Shown here piece by piece: positions 44,545-55,891 of a stretch of DNA of 64,000 nt. How positions within the stretch are numbered: position 1 is the stretch's first letter; each line of letters starts with the position of its first letter. The notes beneath the pieces were generated by a model. The model did no database searches. It was given only the letters and a program-made list of their open reading frames with translations, and was not told the DNA's origin. The position numbers were made by a program, and so were the translations under genes. The DNA is from Drosophila persimilis (taxonomy: Eukaryota; Arthropoda; Insecta; Diptera; Drosophilidae), in assembly GCF_003286085.1 (NCBI RefSeq), contig NW_020825706.1, positions 3,658,001 to 3,722,000 on the forward strand. The letters run 5' to 3'.

Positions 44545-44719
44545 TGTAAATTAATGTATTTGACGACGAAAAACTAATAAGTGCGTGCGTTCGTTTTCAA
44601 TAGATTTTGTCGACTCCTCCATATTCAAACAATTTCTTTTAAGCAAAGCGGGGCGAATTCGCCAAGTGCGAGAGAGCGAGCTTTTATTGCGCTCCCGCTT
44701 TTCCCTAGCCTAACTTACA
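44545..44719 (-). repeat. putative BEL#2 3' LTR, unit 2
   Basis: Counterpart of 29395-29588, shorter by the 19-bp deletion. Confidence 0.35.
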
Positions 44720-44811
44720 CTAGACTTCATCAAATTCGATCCTTATATTATTTTAATACCAATTATAAGCCAAATGGCGCTGCACCGGCCCCGTTGAAGG
44801 CCTGGAAGGCT

Positions 44812-45748
44812 TCAAACCAGTGGCAGAAGCGCCAACTTGTGGATTGGCCTCCTGAATGTGGCTCCGCTGCTCGTCCTTAGGTCGACCACTCTGACCCTTC
44901 CGTCTTGCCCGGCGGTTGTTCCGACCAACCTTCCGAGGAGCCACTGTTGAGGGGGCAGGTTGTCCTCGGAGACGATTACGAGGTCGCCTTCCTTTATGTT
45001 TGGCTCCTCCTGGTGCCACTTGCATCTTATTTGCAATCCCAGCACATACTGCCGGGACCATCGCTGCCAGAACATTTGCCTGGCTGACGAGCAGCTCAGA
45101 CCCTCCTGGTCCGGGGTCCTGGGCGTTGGGGATGCGATGAGCCGCCCGCCTGTCAGCAGGTGCCCGGGAGTCAGCGCGTCTCCGTCGCTTGGGTCTGGGC
45201 TTAGGGGTCCTAGCGGGCGCGAGTTGAGTACCGCCTCGATCCCGACCAGCACGGTCTCCAGCTCCTCTGCGGTGAGGAGAGCGCTTCCGACTGCCCGTAG
45301 GAGTAGGCCCTTGGCAGACTTCACACCGGCCTCCCAAAGTCCGCACGTGTGCGGTGCTCGAGGCGGTACGAAGGCAAAATCGCACCCGCTTCTTGACGCA
45401 AATTCGCGTATCGCGTCCGCTTCCTCCTGTATCTTCCTCCGCATTTCGCTAGTTGTCGTAGTTCACGCGTTGCGGACATCCTCGACGACCGACGAACCTT
45501 TGGAATGCCAACAAGAAGGAATTAGTCGTCAAATCGGAGACAATTTCTAAATGAACCGCCTTGGACGCAAAACAGACAAATAACGCTATGTAGGACTTAT
45601 AAGGGGGCCTTCCACGAATTTTCAGAGTCGTATAGACTGGGCCACAAAAATCAACGCCACATACTGAAAATGGGCGGAGAGCACAGAGCCGGTCTGCGGG
45701 TAAGTTGCCCATCATTTGGGTCTGGAGCAGATGACGGAATTTTCTCAA
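44812..45748 (-). pseudogene. BEL#2 integrase, unit 2
   Basis: It has the same two frames as unit 1 (44812-45444 and 45449-45748) and the same break between them. One change gives PHTCGLWEAG where unit 1 has PHTGGLWEAG. Confidence 0.8.
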
Positions 45749-46268
45749 AGTTGAGAGTTTTGTCTTTGCATTTTCGGATGAAGCGGAACACTAAAACGAA
45801 CACTCTTAGCAGTTTGAGGTGTGACGAGTATCCCTCGATTACATCCACCAAATAATTTGGCTTGGCCGCGACGGTCAGTCCGACCGATTTCTTCCGACTT
45901 TCCATCTGTATCTCTTCTTCGGAAAGCTCGAAGTGTGGATTTCTGGGCCAGCTCTCTTCTTCAAACTTTAAGAACTCTGGTCCACCAAACCAGATCGACT
46001 GCACGATTTCCTCTACGTCACAACCTCTCGAAACTATGTCTGCTGGGTTCTGTTTTGTTGGCACATGCCGCCACGTAGCTTCACTTGACCACTCTTGAAT
46101 CTCCGCTACTCGGTTCGCAACGAATGTTGACAACGACGAAGGGTGGGATCTGATCCAATGAAGAGTAACTTCTGAATCTGACCAGAATATCATTTTCTCA
46201 ATTGGAACCTTGAGCAGTGATTTGATTCGGTGACAAAGGTCTGCTAGAAGGCGAGCGTTATGTGCCGC
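45749..46268 (-). pseudogene. BEL#2 RNase H and linker, unit 2
   Basis: Copy of 30618-31137; the frame is 45651-46193. Confidence 0.75.
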
Positions 46269-47408
46269 TCACCTTGGGAGCGTTTTCGTCTTGAGTGGCG
46301 CTACTTTCGACTTTGCAGTCAACAAGGAGACCTTGAAACCTTCTGCAGTCTTTCTACGGATATAGGCGCAGGCTCCATAAGCTCTCATGGATGCGTCGGC
46401 AAAGGCATGTACTTGAATCGGTGACATGGGATCAGTATGCACAAATCGAGGTATGGTAATCTTCTCCAACTGACCCAAGGATTCTTTTAATAAGTTCCAT
46501 GCTGTTTCCAAGTTCATTGGAATTGACTCATCCCAATCTAGCTTGTTAAGCCAAAGCTCCTGCAGTAGGATCTTTCCCTTAATTACTAATGGACTTAACA
46601 GGCCAAGGGGGTCAAACAGCTTTGATGTCACCGATAATATGTTACGTTTTGTCGCTCGGAGACCCATAACTGACGTGTCAATTTGGAACTTAAAAACGTC
46701 TTCGTGTGGTAGCCACGATCGGTTCGGTTTAACTGTGCTCTCGGATGCGGTGACCTCAGGTGAGTTCGAAAACCATTTAGTCAATTCAAACCCAGCGGTT
46801 TGAAGAACCTGAGCCACATCAGACTTAATTGTCTTTAACTCCTCTACGCAACCAGCACCAGTCAACATGTCATCGACATAGAAGTCGGAGTCAATAACTT
46901 CAGCAGCTTTAGGGAATGAGAGTTTTGCAGACTCACTCAACCTCTTCAAACTCCGAATAGCCAAAAATGGGGCTGGTCCAGTCCCATATGTTACGGTGTT
47001 GAGCTGGTGTATTCTCAAGGACTCAGACGGGTCTCTTCTCCACACTATGAGCTGGAATTGTCTATCCGCATCAGCGACCCAGACTTGGCGATACATCTTC
47101 TTGACATCGGCTGTCAAGGCGTACCTGTGTAGTCTGAATCGGAGCAATGTCGAATACAGCTCATCCTGTATCGTAGGACCGACCATCAATATGTCGTTCA
47201 AGGCCACCTGAGAGGACGTTTTACAAGACGCATCGAAAACGACGCGGAGCTTGGTCGACGTGCTTTGGGGCCTCAGAACACACTGATGAGGGATTACGTA
47301 GTGTGGAGTAGAAGGAATTGTATTGTCAGTAGGAGACATATGACCTAAGGAGAGGTACTCTTCCATGAACTCCAAGTACATTTTCTGTAACTCGGGGTCA
47401 CGAGACAA
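46269..47408 (-). pseudogene. BEL#2 reverse transcriptase, unit 2
   Basis: Copy of 31138-32277 with FYVDDMLTGA intact. One residue differs near the connection region (Glu for Lys in TAGFELTKW). It has the same upstream stop as unit 1, so the stop predates the duplication. Confidence 0.85.
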
Positions 47409-47435
47409 TCTTTTTTCAAGCGATAAAAACCGCCG

Positions 47436-48338
47436 TTAAGCCACTTCAAAGGAGTTGCCTAAGATACTGAGATCTGATTTGAACGGCAGTTTTACTTCAA
47501 ACCGACCTGAAGTCACGACCTGAGTAGTACTTCTATAATGCTTTTCACATAACTTGTGTTCAGGAGATAAAGACTTTTTAGAAGACGGCAATTCTTCCAG
47601 TGACCAAAACTTTTGTAATGTGTTGTCGATGTGTATCACTGACTCTTCTCGACAACTCAAACAATTCCTCGCTTCTTGGGTGGCAGTCACCTTTGGAGTG
47701 TATCTGCCCGACACAATCCGGCCAAAAAGCGTTTTCTGCAGAGTTGGATAGTCAGGACCTTGTCGAATCTGACCAACAGATAAAAGTTCGAAAAATGTTT
47801 CTGCACCTATCAACATATCTATCTTCTGTGGCTTGAAGAAATATGGGTCTGCAAGTGGTAAGTTCTTCGGGATTTTCCAGTCACTCACGTTAAGTGTTTA
47901 ATCAGGGTGATACCCCGAAATGGACCTTAGAATCCAGAAATCAACCGAAAACTCACTACCAGTAATTCGCGACTTCACCACCGTGTGTATCTTTTTCTTG
48001 ACTTGTGAATTGGATTCACCAATACCAAGCAAGTTGATACACGAATCCTCCCTACGGATCTGTACGCGCTGTGCTAAGTCCTCAGTTATAAAATTGGTTT
48101 GAGACCCCGAGTCAAGCAGAGCTCGGGCCAAAACATGTTCACCATTATTTGTTCGGACGCTTACGATCGACGTAGCCAGAATAACTCTATCCATAGCTGT
48201 CGCATGGAGAGCATGCCAAGTGGAAGGTTGATTCTGATTGGGAGGAGGAGAAGAATTCTCTGGGGGTGATGGTAACGCTAGACTTTTATTCGCCACTGTG
48301 TACCTATGCAATAAGGTATGGTGTGAGCAGCCACACAC
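47436..48338 (-). pseudogene. BEL#2 protease and pre-RT region, unit 2
   Basis: Copy of 32305-33207 with the same two nonsense codons. Frames are 47436-47888 and 47898-48338. Confidence 0.8.
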
Positions 48339-48675
48339 TCGACACTTCTTAGCTTTGCATCGTACTACAGAGTGGCCTTGTTATTTGGACGTTGACATGC
48401 AATGACTGCATCTTTCAAGAGGCGATGCAGTTACTGCACCGTCAAGTGGCCCGTGTGACACCAGCAGAAGGCTGTTACGCGCGGATCCCAGGCAAAACGC
48501 AGCCCTCCTCCCGGCCAACCGACCGAGGGGCGCTGCCGCATGACGCGCGGTGCGTAGCCGAACCAAACGCGAACATGCAAGAAAGATAGCTATTAGACTA
48601 ACATTCGAGGAAAATTAGCACTAAACTTACTAAGAAACTAAGCATGCAATCAAAATACAAATACCACTACAATTA

Positions 48676-51475
48676 CTAATTAATAGAAAGGTGTGTAAGG
48701 ATTAATAATTTGATAAGAGGAAGACAATTAGTGTTGGATATAATATGGTAGAGGGAATTATAATCCGAGCATAAGACCCTAAACGGTTCATGCAAGGAAT
48801 AATTCGACCTACAAAGTGGAAGGAACAACGGTATACAATTTCTAGTCAGTATAATAGGAATCGTGAAGTTTATGCTGCTCAACAGATCAGGGCTGTCTAT
48901 GTCACCCCTGATCAAGTTGTGCATAAATATCACACCAAGCATTTTTGTACGGTTAACTAAGGATGGGAGGTTTACTAATAGTAGTCTACTAGAGTAAGCA
49001 TCTCAGTTAAGGCCCCGCAGAGCAAAGAGTAAAAAGTTTTTCTGTACTGATTCTATACGGTCCTGCTGTACTCTGTACTGAGGGCACCATACACAGGAGC
49101 CGTATTCTAAGATCGGACGAACAAGCGAGGTATAGAGAGTCTTTGTTATATAGGGGTCGTCAAATTCCTTTGACCACCTCTTTATAAACGCAAGCACGCC
49201 CATGGCCTTATTTACCATGGTAGAAATGTGTTCGGAAAACTTTAACTTGGGGTCTAACATAACACCCAGATCATCCACCAGGGTAATTCTCTCAAGAGAA
49301 CCACCAAATAGGGTGTAGGGAGCCAACAAAGGGCTAGAACGATGAAATGTCATAACTTTGCATTTCGAGGTATTAAGGTGTAACAAGTTTGCACAACACC
49401 ATGACTGAAAGTCATTGAGATCGGATTGCAGGCGAGAATGAAGTGAAATGTCCTTGTACTGGACACAGAGTTTAACATCATCCGCATACAGAAGTACTCG
49501 AGAGTATGTTAATACTGAAGGCAAGTTATTAGTAAAGAGTGAGAAGAGTAAGGGGCCTATATGGCTGCCCTGTGGTACTCCCGAAGAAACCTTTACTGGT
49601 AAAGATAGGGAGTTTTTAAAGAGGACTCTTTGAGACCTAGAACAAAGATAGCTAGAAATCCATCTCAGGAGGTTGGGCGGAAACCCTAAAAGGTCAAGTT
49701 TATGTGCTAAAAGGGAATGGTTTACAGAGTCGAATGCTTTACTAAAGTCGGTGTAAATAACATCCGTCTGTAAGTTACCTTGAAAGCCTTTAATAATGAA
49801 AGAGGTAAACTCTAACAAATTCGTGGTGGTTGATCGCCGCCTTATAAATCCATGTTGAGTTGGAGATATAAGTGACTTGCAGAGATGTTGCAAGTGCGGA
49901 GTTAAAACCTTCTCAAACATTTTGGGAATAGCGGATAACTTTGCTATACCTCTATAATTTTTTGCATCAGACTTGCTACCTTTTTTATGGAGAGGAATTA
50001 TAAACGATTCCTTCCAGATCGGGGGGAAGCAAGAGGAATCAAGGGACAGGGTGAATAGTTTAAGCAATGGTCCACACAGAGCCTCGGCGCAGTACCTGAG
50101 TACACAACCTGGAACCCCGTCTGGACCCGGTGAAAACACCGGCTTAACTAGTCGAAGATCATGAAGTAGGGAATATTCATTTAACAAGGGACTGAAAATG
50201 CCGTTCGACCTCGGTAATCCGTATGGGTACGGATGACCAGAGTAGCTTTCCTCAGAATAGGTTGTTTGGAAGAATTGGGCAAAAAGATCGGCAATTGCCT
50301 GATCATTATTTGCCGACGTATTACAAAATGATAGCGAGGATGGGAGTGCGGACGTTCTACGCTTACTGTTTACGAAGCAGTAAAACTGTTTACGGTCCTG
50401 AGAAAAACGTATCCTGCATCGAGATAGGTAGTTATTATAGCATTGAGCATTAAGAACTGAAAAGTTTGACCGAGCTATAACATAGCGAGAGTGAGAAGTA
50501 GGAGAGCCCACTTCTTGAAATTTTTTATAAAGTCTTGATTTTAAGTTTTTTAGACTGGATAACTCTTTGGTAAACCAAGGGGGTTTTCCAGATCTAATCG
50601 GACAAGAAAGCGGGACACAAGAATCAAAAAATGTGCCAAGAGCATTGTAAAAAATGTTTGTGCCTTTTGTGACATCAGTGCACAAGTACAAAGCGGACCA
50701 ATCAAAATCCCTAATTGGGTTATTAAGCTTCGCAAACTCGGCTTTACGAAAGCAGCGGACACGTTCAGGTAATCTACTCGACCGATCCAATACAGTTGGT
50801 CCTATATCTAGCGACACCTCGAAAGTAGGGTGGTAGGCGTCTTCAGGTATAGTGAGCGGAAGGGCTCGGGTTAACAACACTATGGTCGGATCCGATACAA
50901 AGCATAGATCAAGCAATCGACCTAAGGAATTTTTCACATGATTGACTTGAGACAGGGACAGGTCAAGCAAGCCGTCAAAAAAGTCATGTCGTGACATAGG
51001 CACTAGGAGACTAGACTCGTTTACCGAAGACCAAACAGTTCCTGGCAAGTTGAAGTCACCAAGAACTATCATACGATCTTTATCAGATAGCGAGGAAGAA
51101 ACAGCGGTTAAAGCGGACAAGTGCTGCTCATAAATTGAAATATCCGAAGAACGTGGGATACACGAGCAAGTATCGAATATAGCGAAAGTGGGAAGAATCA
51201 GTTTTACACACAGGAATTCCAGTTCCTGTTGAACTTGGACTGTGAAGTGTTCTGACGTGAAGTAAGTCCACTGCAATTAGAACGCCTCCTGCACGTCGAG
51301 ACGAACGGTCCTTTCTAAAAGTTGTGTACCGACCTGCCAAAACCTCGGAACTAAGAATGTCCGGCTTTAACCAGGTTTCAGTAAACACAATAAGGTGGGA
51401 AGCAAATGCAACACTATCCAGGAAAAGAATGCTGAGCTTACTGAGTTGCTGCTGAGTTGAGGTTGAGGGTGGCAC
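48676..51475 (-). pseudogene. CR1 ORF2, endonuclease and reverse transcriptase
   Basis: The main 757-codon frame (49003-51276) holds the endonuclease MIVLGDFNLPGTVW, RT FIIPLHKKGSKSDAKNYRG, TDFSKAFDSVNHSLL, SSGVPQGSHIGPLLF and the catalytic VLLYADDVKL. The N-terminal endonuclease with the catalytic Glu (IVFTETWLKPD) is in a second frame (51128-51475), so at least one frameshift lies near 51250. A single TGA at about 49003 separates RT from the C-terminal tail, which stays open to 48676. The enzyme would nick DNA and reverse transcribe its own RNA. Only a few lesions separate it from an intact gene. Confidence 0.85.
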
Positions 51476-51528
51476 ACTGGAAAGATTTGGAAGGGATATG
51501 GGGGGCCTATTCTTCTTCTTAGCCTTAA

Positions 51529-52386
51529 ACTACTTCACCACCAAATGCTCTGGCCAAAATTTGGCGGAACAAATGGTGTCAAATTGAGTTGGGGAGATGC
51601 TTATCTTAAACGAGGAAATCTCCCTGGCATAAGAGAAGTTAAATTTCTCCCCACGGCTTTTATTTTGCTTTGAATAAAAGCAATTACATCATTAGATGTG
51701 AGGTCAGAGGCCAGCCGTGAAACAAAAACTTGTCGTTTTGGAGGGACTCCCACCAGTGGTTTAGTCACCACAGGTCTATTACCTGTGGTGGCAATATCCG
51801 GAGGTCCGGAACGTCTATTTACTGGTGGGATCGGGATAGACGGGACAACTAACGAGCTTGCGGACACCACGGACGCTGCAGACGTACTTGGCTGCACATT
51901 CTCCGAGGCGAAAAATTCGGCAACCGAATCTGCATCGCCAGCAGCTGTCGTTGCCTTTGGAGTGGCAAACGAGATCAACTGCTGCACACTTGGAGTGGTC
52001 GGAGTCAGTTTTTCGGCGGCGCATGGCTGAGTGATGGTTGGCACTTGCAGATCCCGCGGAGTGACCTTTTTGCGCCTCGGAGACTCATTCAGCAGTTTTA
52101 AACCGCTAAACTGAGCCTCCATGGCTACGAGCCGATCGTATTGGTTTTTAAAACCAACGGTCAGCTCCTTAAAGCCACTCCGCGTCTGCCTCATAAAAGC
52201 TACCATGTCTTTCTCCACCGCACGGCATGCCTCGCAACTGTAATGCAAGCCATTACGTTTGGCTATAGCATCACTCACGAGGCCAGAAAATCCAGCGCAT
52301 TTTGCGTGCACTACGCTGTCGCACAGCCAGCAGGGGACATTCGGCTGATCGTGGGTGATCTGCTTCTTACAGGTTTTTTTTGGCAC
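51529..52386 (-). pseudogene. CR1 ORF1, PHD-like nucleic-acid-binding protein
   Basis: The frame 51601-52386 starts MPKKTCKKQ and has a PHD-like Cys/His cluster in the first 55 residues (CWLCDSVVHAKC...CEAC), a coiled-coil-like segment, a Ser/Thr/Pro-rich linker, and a C-terminal fold starting QVFVSRLASDLTSNDV. This layout is typical of CR1 ORF1 proteins, which bind the element RNA. A one-base shift near 51650 ends the frame early; the usual C-terminus is readable in the next frame down to about 51529. Confidence 0.75.
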
Positions 52387-52802
52387 AGACCACAGCGTAT
52401 TCCATTTTATTATTTATTTATTTACTATTATTTGCAAAACAAATTGGTATCAGACCAATGTGCCAGACAACGCTCAAAGCGGAATTGGTAAAAAAAGAGA
52501 GCAGAGTGGAGAGCGGTTATAGCGAGAGCTACTAAGCAGAGAGCGCTATTGCTCAGAAAGTTTAAAGAGCGAGAGAGAAGGAAGAGTTATTGAAGTTGAG
52601 GTGATAGCGAGAGAGTGATAAAACAACAAAAGCTACCAGACGAGAGCGGACTACTCACTGCAACAACACAAAAACAAGCACAAGCCGACGCCGAAAAATA
52701 GAAAGTTAAATAATGTTTTAACACAAATCAAAAGGCATGCACTCGCGTAATAGAATAGGTTTCCAGATTGTTGTCTGCTTAGGAAGTATAATTAGAATTT
52801 AG
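52387..52802. other. probable CR1-B 5' UTR and flank
   Basis: An A/T-rich stretch with tattatttatttatttac (52410-52428) and purine-rich gagagcgaga repeats. There is no coding signal. Confidence 0.4.
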
Positions 52803-53882
52803 TTAGGAAAACACCTGTTTATTCAAAACAAAAGGAAAAAATGCGGAGCGCAAAACAAAAACACGTCTGATCACTACGAAAGAGAACGACTTGTGCAGAC
52901 AATTGATGCACAGGGATGAAGTTTTTGCGAATTCGAACATTTGCATTGCTGCCAGCCGACCAAATGGCCTGTAATCTGTCAACAAATGGCCTTTCGCAAT
53001 GCAGTAGCTGCATTGTTGGTTTTTGGTATTCGCGGTAGAACACGCGAATGAGCTCCGATTATGCGACTTGCTTGGCACAGCTTTCTGCTCCTGCTTTTGT
53101 TTGTCCGAATTTTAGGCGGAAAGATGCTGATGTCTGCGATTAAGCAACTTTTCACAGTCAGCCCAAAGTGGCAGCTTCTCATAATCGAGCTGTTCTTCCC
53201 ATTTCTCTTTGGTCACCGGATCGACTCTGCTCAAGACGAGATGAATAATCATTGCATTCGAGATCTTTTTATCAATGCCTATCGACAACAATGAACCATA
53301 TATGGATGAGGCGGTATCGATGAGGTTCCTTAAGGACGATGCTGATTCATTTTGGGCAGACTAAATAGGGCATTAATTTGATTTTTAGAGATCAGACAAT
53401 CATTATTGTAGACCCGTTTTAAGCTAGCTATTGCTTTCTCATAGTTGGTCTCGGTTACTTGGAAAGCCCTAACTGTTTCCAATGCTTCACCACAGACACG
53501 AAAGCAAATGGTTGAACTTTTCGATAATTGGAATGCTTTCGTCATTGTGAACCAGTCGAGCACGAGTTGGGCCACCATAAACTGGTACTGCAGGTTTTGT
53601 CTCATCTGCTGTCTTCAACGCGCAAATAAGAGACATTAATTTTGCCTTTGTGACAATTGAGAGTTCTTCCAACTCGACTCCAAATTCATCGTCAGTGGTT
53701 ATATCTTCAATCTTCTCTTGAAGTTCGCGTGCCGTGTCAATGCTACGCATCAGCGTTACGAGTCAGCACTCGAGCTCCGTCAATACCAGCGGAATATCCG
53801 CTAATAAACGAATGCCTTTGACACGGCAACTGCGCTTTTTCTTAAGCTCTTCAATGACGATATTGTTGGCTTTTGAGGTCAT
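52803..53882 (-). pseudogene. BEL#3 gag
   Basis: From the ATG at 53882 (MTSKANNIVIEEL) pieces in two or three frames give a BEL Gag: ELQEKIEDITTDDEFGVELE, RLVHNDESIPIIEKFNHL, VRAFQVTETNYEKAIASL (frame 53330-53605), then a zinc knuckle region (QQCSYCIAKGHLLTD, SLCINCLHKS, frame 52803-53078). In-frame stops occur near 53763 and later. It is a different lineage from BEL#1 and BEL#2 by sequence. Confidence 0.75.
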
Positions 53883-54353
53883 ATTGATTCTCAATACAAG
53901 CAACTGAAGGCGAAAGGTCGTTTATAATAATCTTATTCAATGCCTAGGCACTCAATGAAATAATGGGTAATTGTACCCAAACGAGGTAAAAAACCAATAT
54001 ACCCGACAAATTTTGGGTAATGCGTCACGCAGCTCAAGTGCTTACGTATCTAGTTCGTGGTTGTACCCAACGAGCTGAAAATCAATATACCCGACAAATT
54101 TATGGTAGAGCGTCGCTTGGCTGGCGCGTAAACGAAAACCAAACAAAAAGAACAGCGATAAGCAACGGTGAGGAGCGAAAGCGAAACGAAAAATTCACCG
54201 CTGTAGTTCTGAAAACTGGATGTTGTTTATACGTATGCACCGACGACGATCGTGTAGCGAACCCATGCATGTACATATGTAATACTCTGTTATATATATA
54301 AACTCATATATGAGCGCGTATATAAACGCAGTGACATAAACAACTATTGTTTA
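53883..54353. other. BEL#3 upstream region with a diverged duplication
   Basis: ttgtacccaa...caatatacccgacaaattt occurs twice (53971-54014 and 54061-54102, period 90). A 93-codon plus-strand frame here shows no domain. This may be the BEL#3 leader or LTR. Confidence 0.35.
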
Positions 54354-54707
54354 TGTTACACATTCCATCTGAACAGCAACATGATCTGCCTCTTGAGCGC
54401 GGATCAGCTAGCTGCCCAAACTGCTGATCAATCTTTTCCCTAAAACACAGGCAGAACCCCAACGCACTCATACTGAGGCTAAGGGTCTCTTTCAATAATC
54501 CACTTAATGCTGATCATGCATTAATATAGACTCAGACTAATGCAGTGGTACTCTCTTCATAAGATGCATGGGAGAACTCCCGCTCTCCGATAAACATAAG
54601 AAAAATTGTACCCTAGGCTAAGACTCAAAAGTATTCCAATAAACATTCACTTATCAGAACTCAAACACAACGGACCTTCTTCTAAGTATTAAATAAAACT
54701 CTTTACA
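54354..54707 (+). repeat. 5' LTR of the 412/mdg1-like element (left limit inferred)
   Basis: The right limit is firm: ...ctttaca/tggcgaccgtgac. The left limit tgttacacattcc is chosen as a TG start giving 354 bp; 54348 is an alternative. An aataaa is present at 54691. Confidence 0.55.
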
Positions 54708-54724
54708 TGGCGACCGTGACTGAG
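54708..54724 (+). promoter_or_regulatory. primer binding site, tRNA-Arg-like
   Basis: tggcgaccgtgac directly after the LTR is the primer site I know for 412 and mdg1 elements. Confidence 0.75.
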
Positions 54725-54867
54725 AGCTAAAAGCTCAAGGCACATAAGTGTTCAAAAAAAAAAAAAATGGTTAAAGTGAAAAAAAAAATAAAACAAAAAA
54801 CAAAACAATGAAACTGAGGCACTGGACAAAAAAAAAAAGGATTACTTAAATACTGAGTGAGTAGAGG

Positions 54868-55302
54868 ATGAGTGGGCTCAAAAATAAAAAATGCAGTGGA
54901 ATAAAAGTAAGACAAAGAAGAGAAAAATCCCAACTTTTAAAATTACTAGCCACCAACGAACCACCACGTTGGGAGACGGCCAGCGAGATATATGACAAAA
55001 TAGATCATATAGAGTCTTGGCAACAAGACCAAAAACGACAGAAAAAGAGCTCCACCCCCCCTCACTCAAGTATCAAATCAATATTCGACAAAACTAAAAC
55101 TTCTCCTCCACCCAAAAAAGAACTACCAAAATTTAAAAAGAAGTGCCCGACCGATTGCGGAGGCCCGCTCTACAACGTCGGCTGCTTTGGAACGTGCCAA
55201 AACCCTGAAAAAACTGACAGCGCTGCACAGAGCGCCCAATATAAGGACTGTGCAATGACCAGCACCGGCCCCGCCCAGCGCGCCAAGCTGGGCCAGGAAT
55301 AA
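54868..55302 (+). CDS. leader ORF of the 412/mdg1-like element, unknown function
   Basis: 144 codons, very Lys-rich (RQRREKSQLLKLL; KKELPKFKKKC) with a later Cys/Gly part (CGGPLYNVGCFGTC). No family is recognised. It lies between primer site and gag, where this lineage carries extra small ORFs. It ends inside the 45-bp tandem repeat. It may be genuine or leftover leader sequence. Confidence 0.35.
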   Translation: MSGLKNKKCSGIKVRQRREKSQLLKLLATNEPPRWETASEIYDKIDHIESWQQDQKRQKKSSTPPHSSIKSIFDKTKTSPPPKKELPKFKKKCPTDCGGPLYNVGCFGTCQNPEKTDSAAQSAQYKDCAMTSTGPAQRAKLGQE

Positions 55303-55383
55303 AGTGCGAGAGGCATAGGACCGCCTCTTGCGCCAGCGCAGGAATAAAGTGCGAGTGGCATATAGGCCGCCTCTTGCACCTCC
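55296..55383 (+). repeat. 45-bp tandem duplication in the leader
   Basis: ggaataaagtgcgag...ccgcctcttgc occurs at 55296 and 55341 with small differences. Confidence 0.8.
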
Positions 55384-55626
55384 GAAGGAAACGCAAAGAA
55401 GACAACACGACAGCAGCATATAATAATATTTAGTTTTACTTATATATATAAATAATCAAAAAGTAAAATGTACCATTGAGCAATAATTGCATTGCCCGAT
55501 GAGAAGTTTGGCCCATAAATCCATACGCCAATTAGGTAGGAACAAAATGTTATCCAAATCCACTTAATAATTTACTCGAAAAAAAATTATTATTTTGACA
55601 ATAGAAGAAAAACCCAATAATTAATC

Positions 55627-55827
55627 ATGGGTAAAACAGAGTCTAAAGATGAAAATCCAACGGCCAATGTCGTTAATAAAGTTGAAGTTGTTGATCATAC
55701 CGAGAACATAGGACGTCTATGGACTCAGTTATTAATAATAATCATTTTAATTTCGGTAATGCTTTTTCTTAAACTTTATACAATGCATAACAAGCATCTT
55801 AAGAAAAGATACACCCAAAATATATAA
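55627..55827 (+). CDS. small membrane protein ORF of the 412/mdg1 lineage
   Basis: 66 codons. It starts MGKTESKD, so Gly2 could be myristoylated. A single hydrophobic segment (LLIIIILISVMLFLKL, about residues 36-51) follows, then a basic tail (HNKHLKKRYTQN). I recall a similar small ORF with a hydrophobic core and an HNK-x-LKK tail in 412-type elements, whose function I do not know. The frame is intact, 65 bp before gag. Confidence 0.55.
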   Translation: MGKTESKDENPTANVVNKVEVVDHTENIGRLWTQLLIIIILISVMLFLKLYTMHNKHLKKRYTQNI

Positions 55828-55891
55828 ATGAAAATTTAAAAAAAAAAAAAATAAATGCTTATTAATAATAATAAAGTAAGTCCGAATATCT

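Larger units (their letters stand above)
33254..48384. repeat. T2 tandem unit 2 (15.13 kb)
   Basis: It has the same order of elements as unit 1 but only one T3 block. It starts and ends with the same CR1 3' terminus. The 39-bp and 19-bp differences from unit 1 each lie between short direct repeats (gac and agc). Confidence 0.9.
48385..52720 (-). mobile_element. CR1-clade LINE, most complete copy (B)
   Basis: It contains a 3' UTR (48385-48675), ORF2 and ORF1 in the order expected for CR1-type LINEs, read on the minus strand. The 3' end is fixed by the shared ttggacgttgacatgc boundary. The 5' end is uncertain; sequence up to about 52720 may be 5' UTR. It is the likely parent type of the shorter copies in the window. 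Confidence 0.8.
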
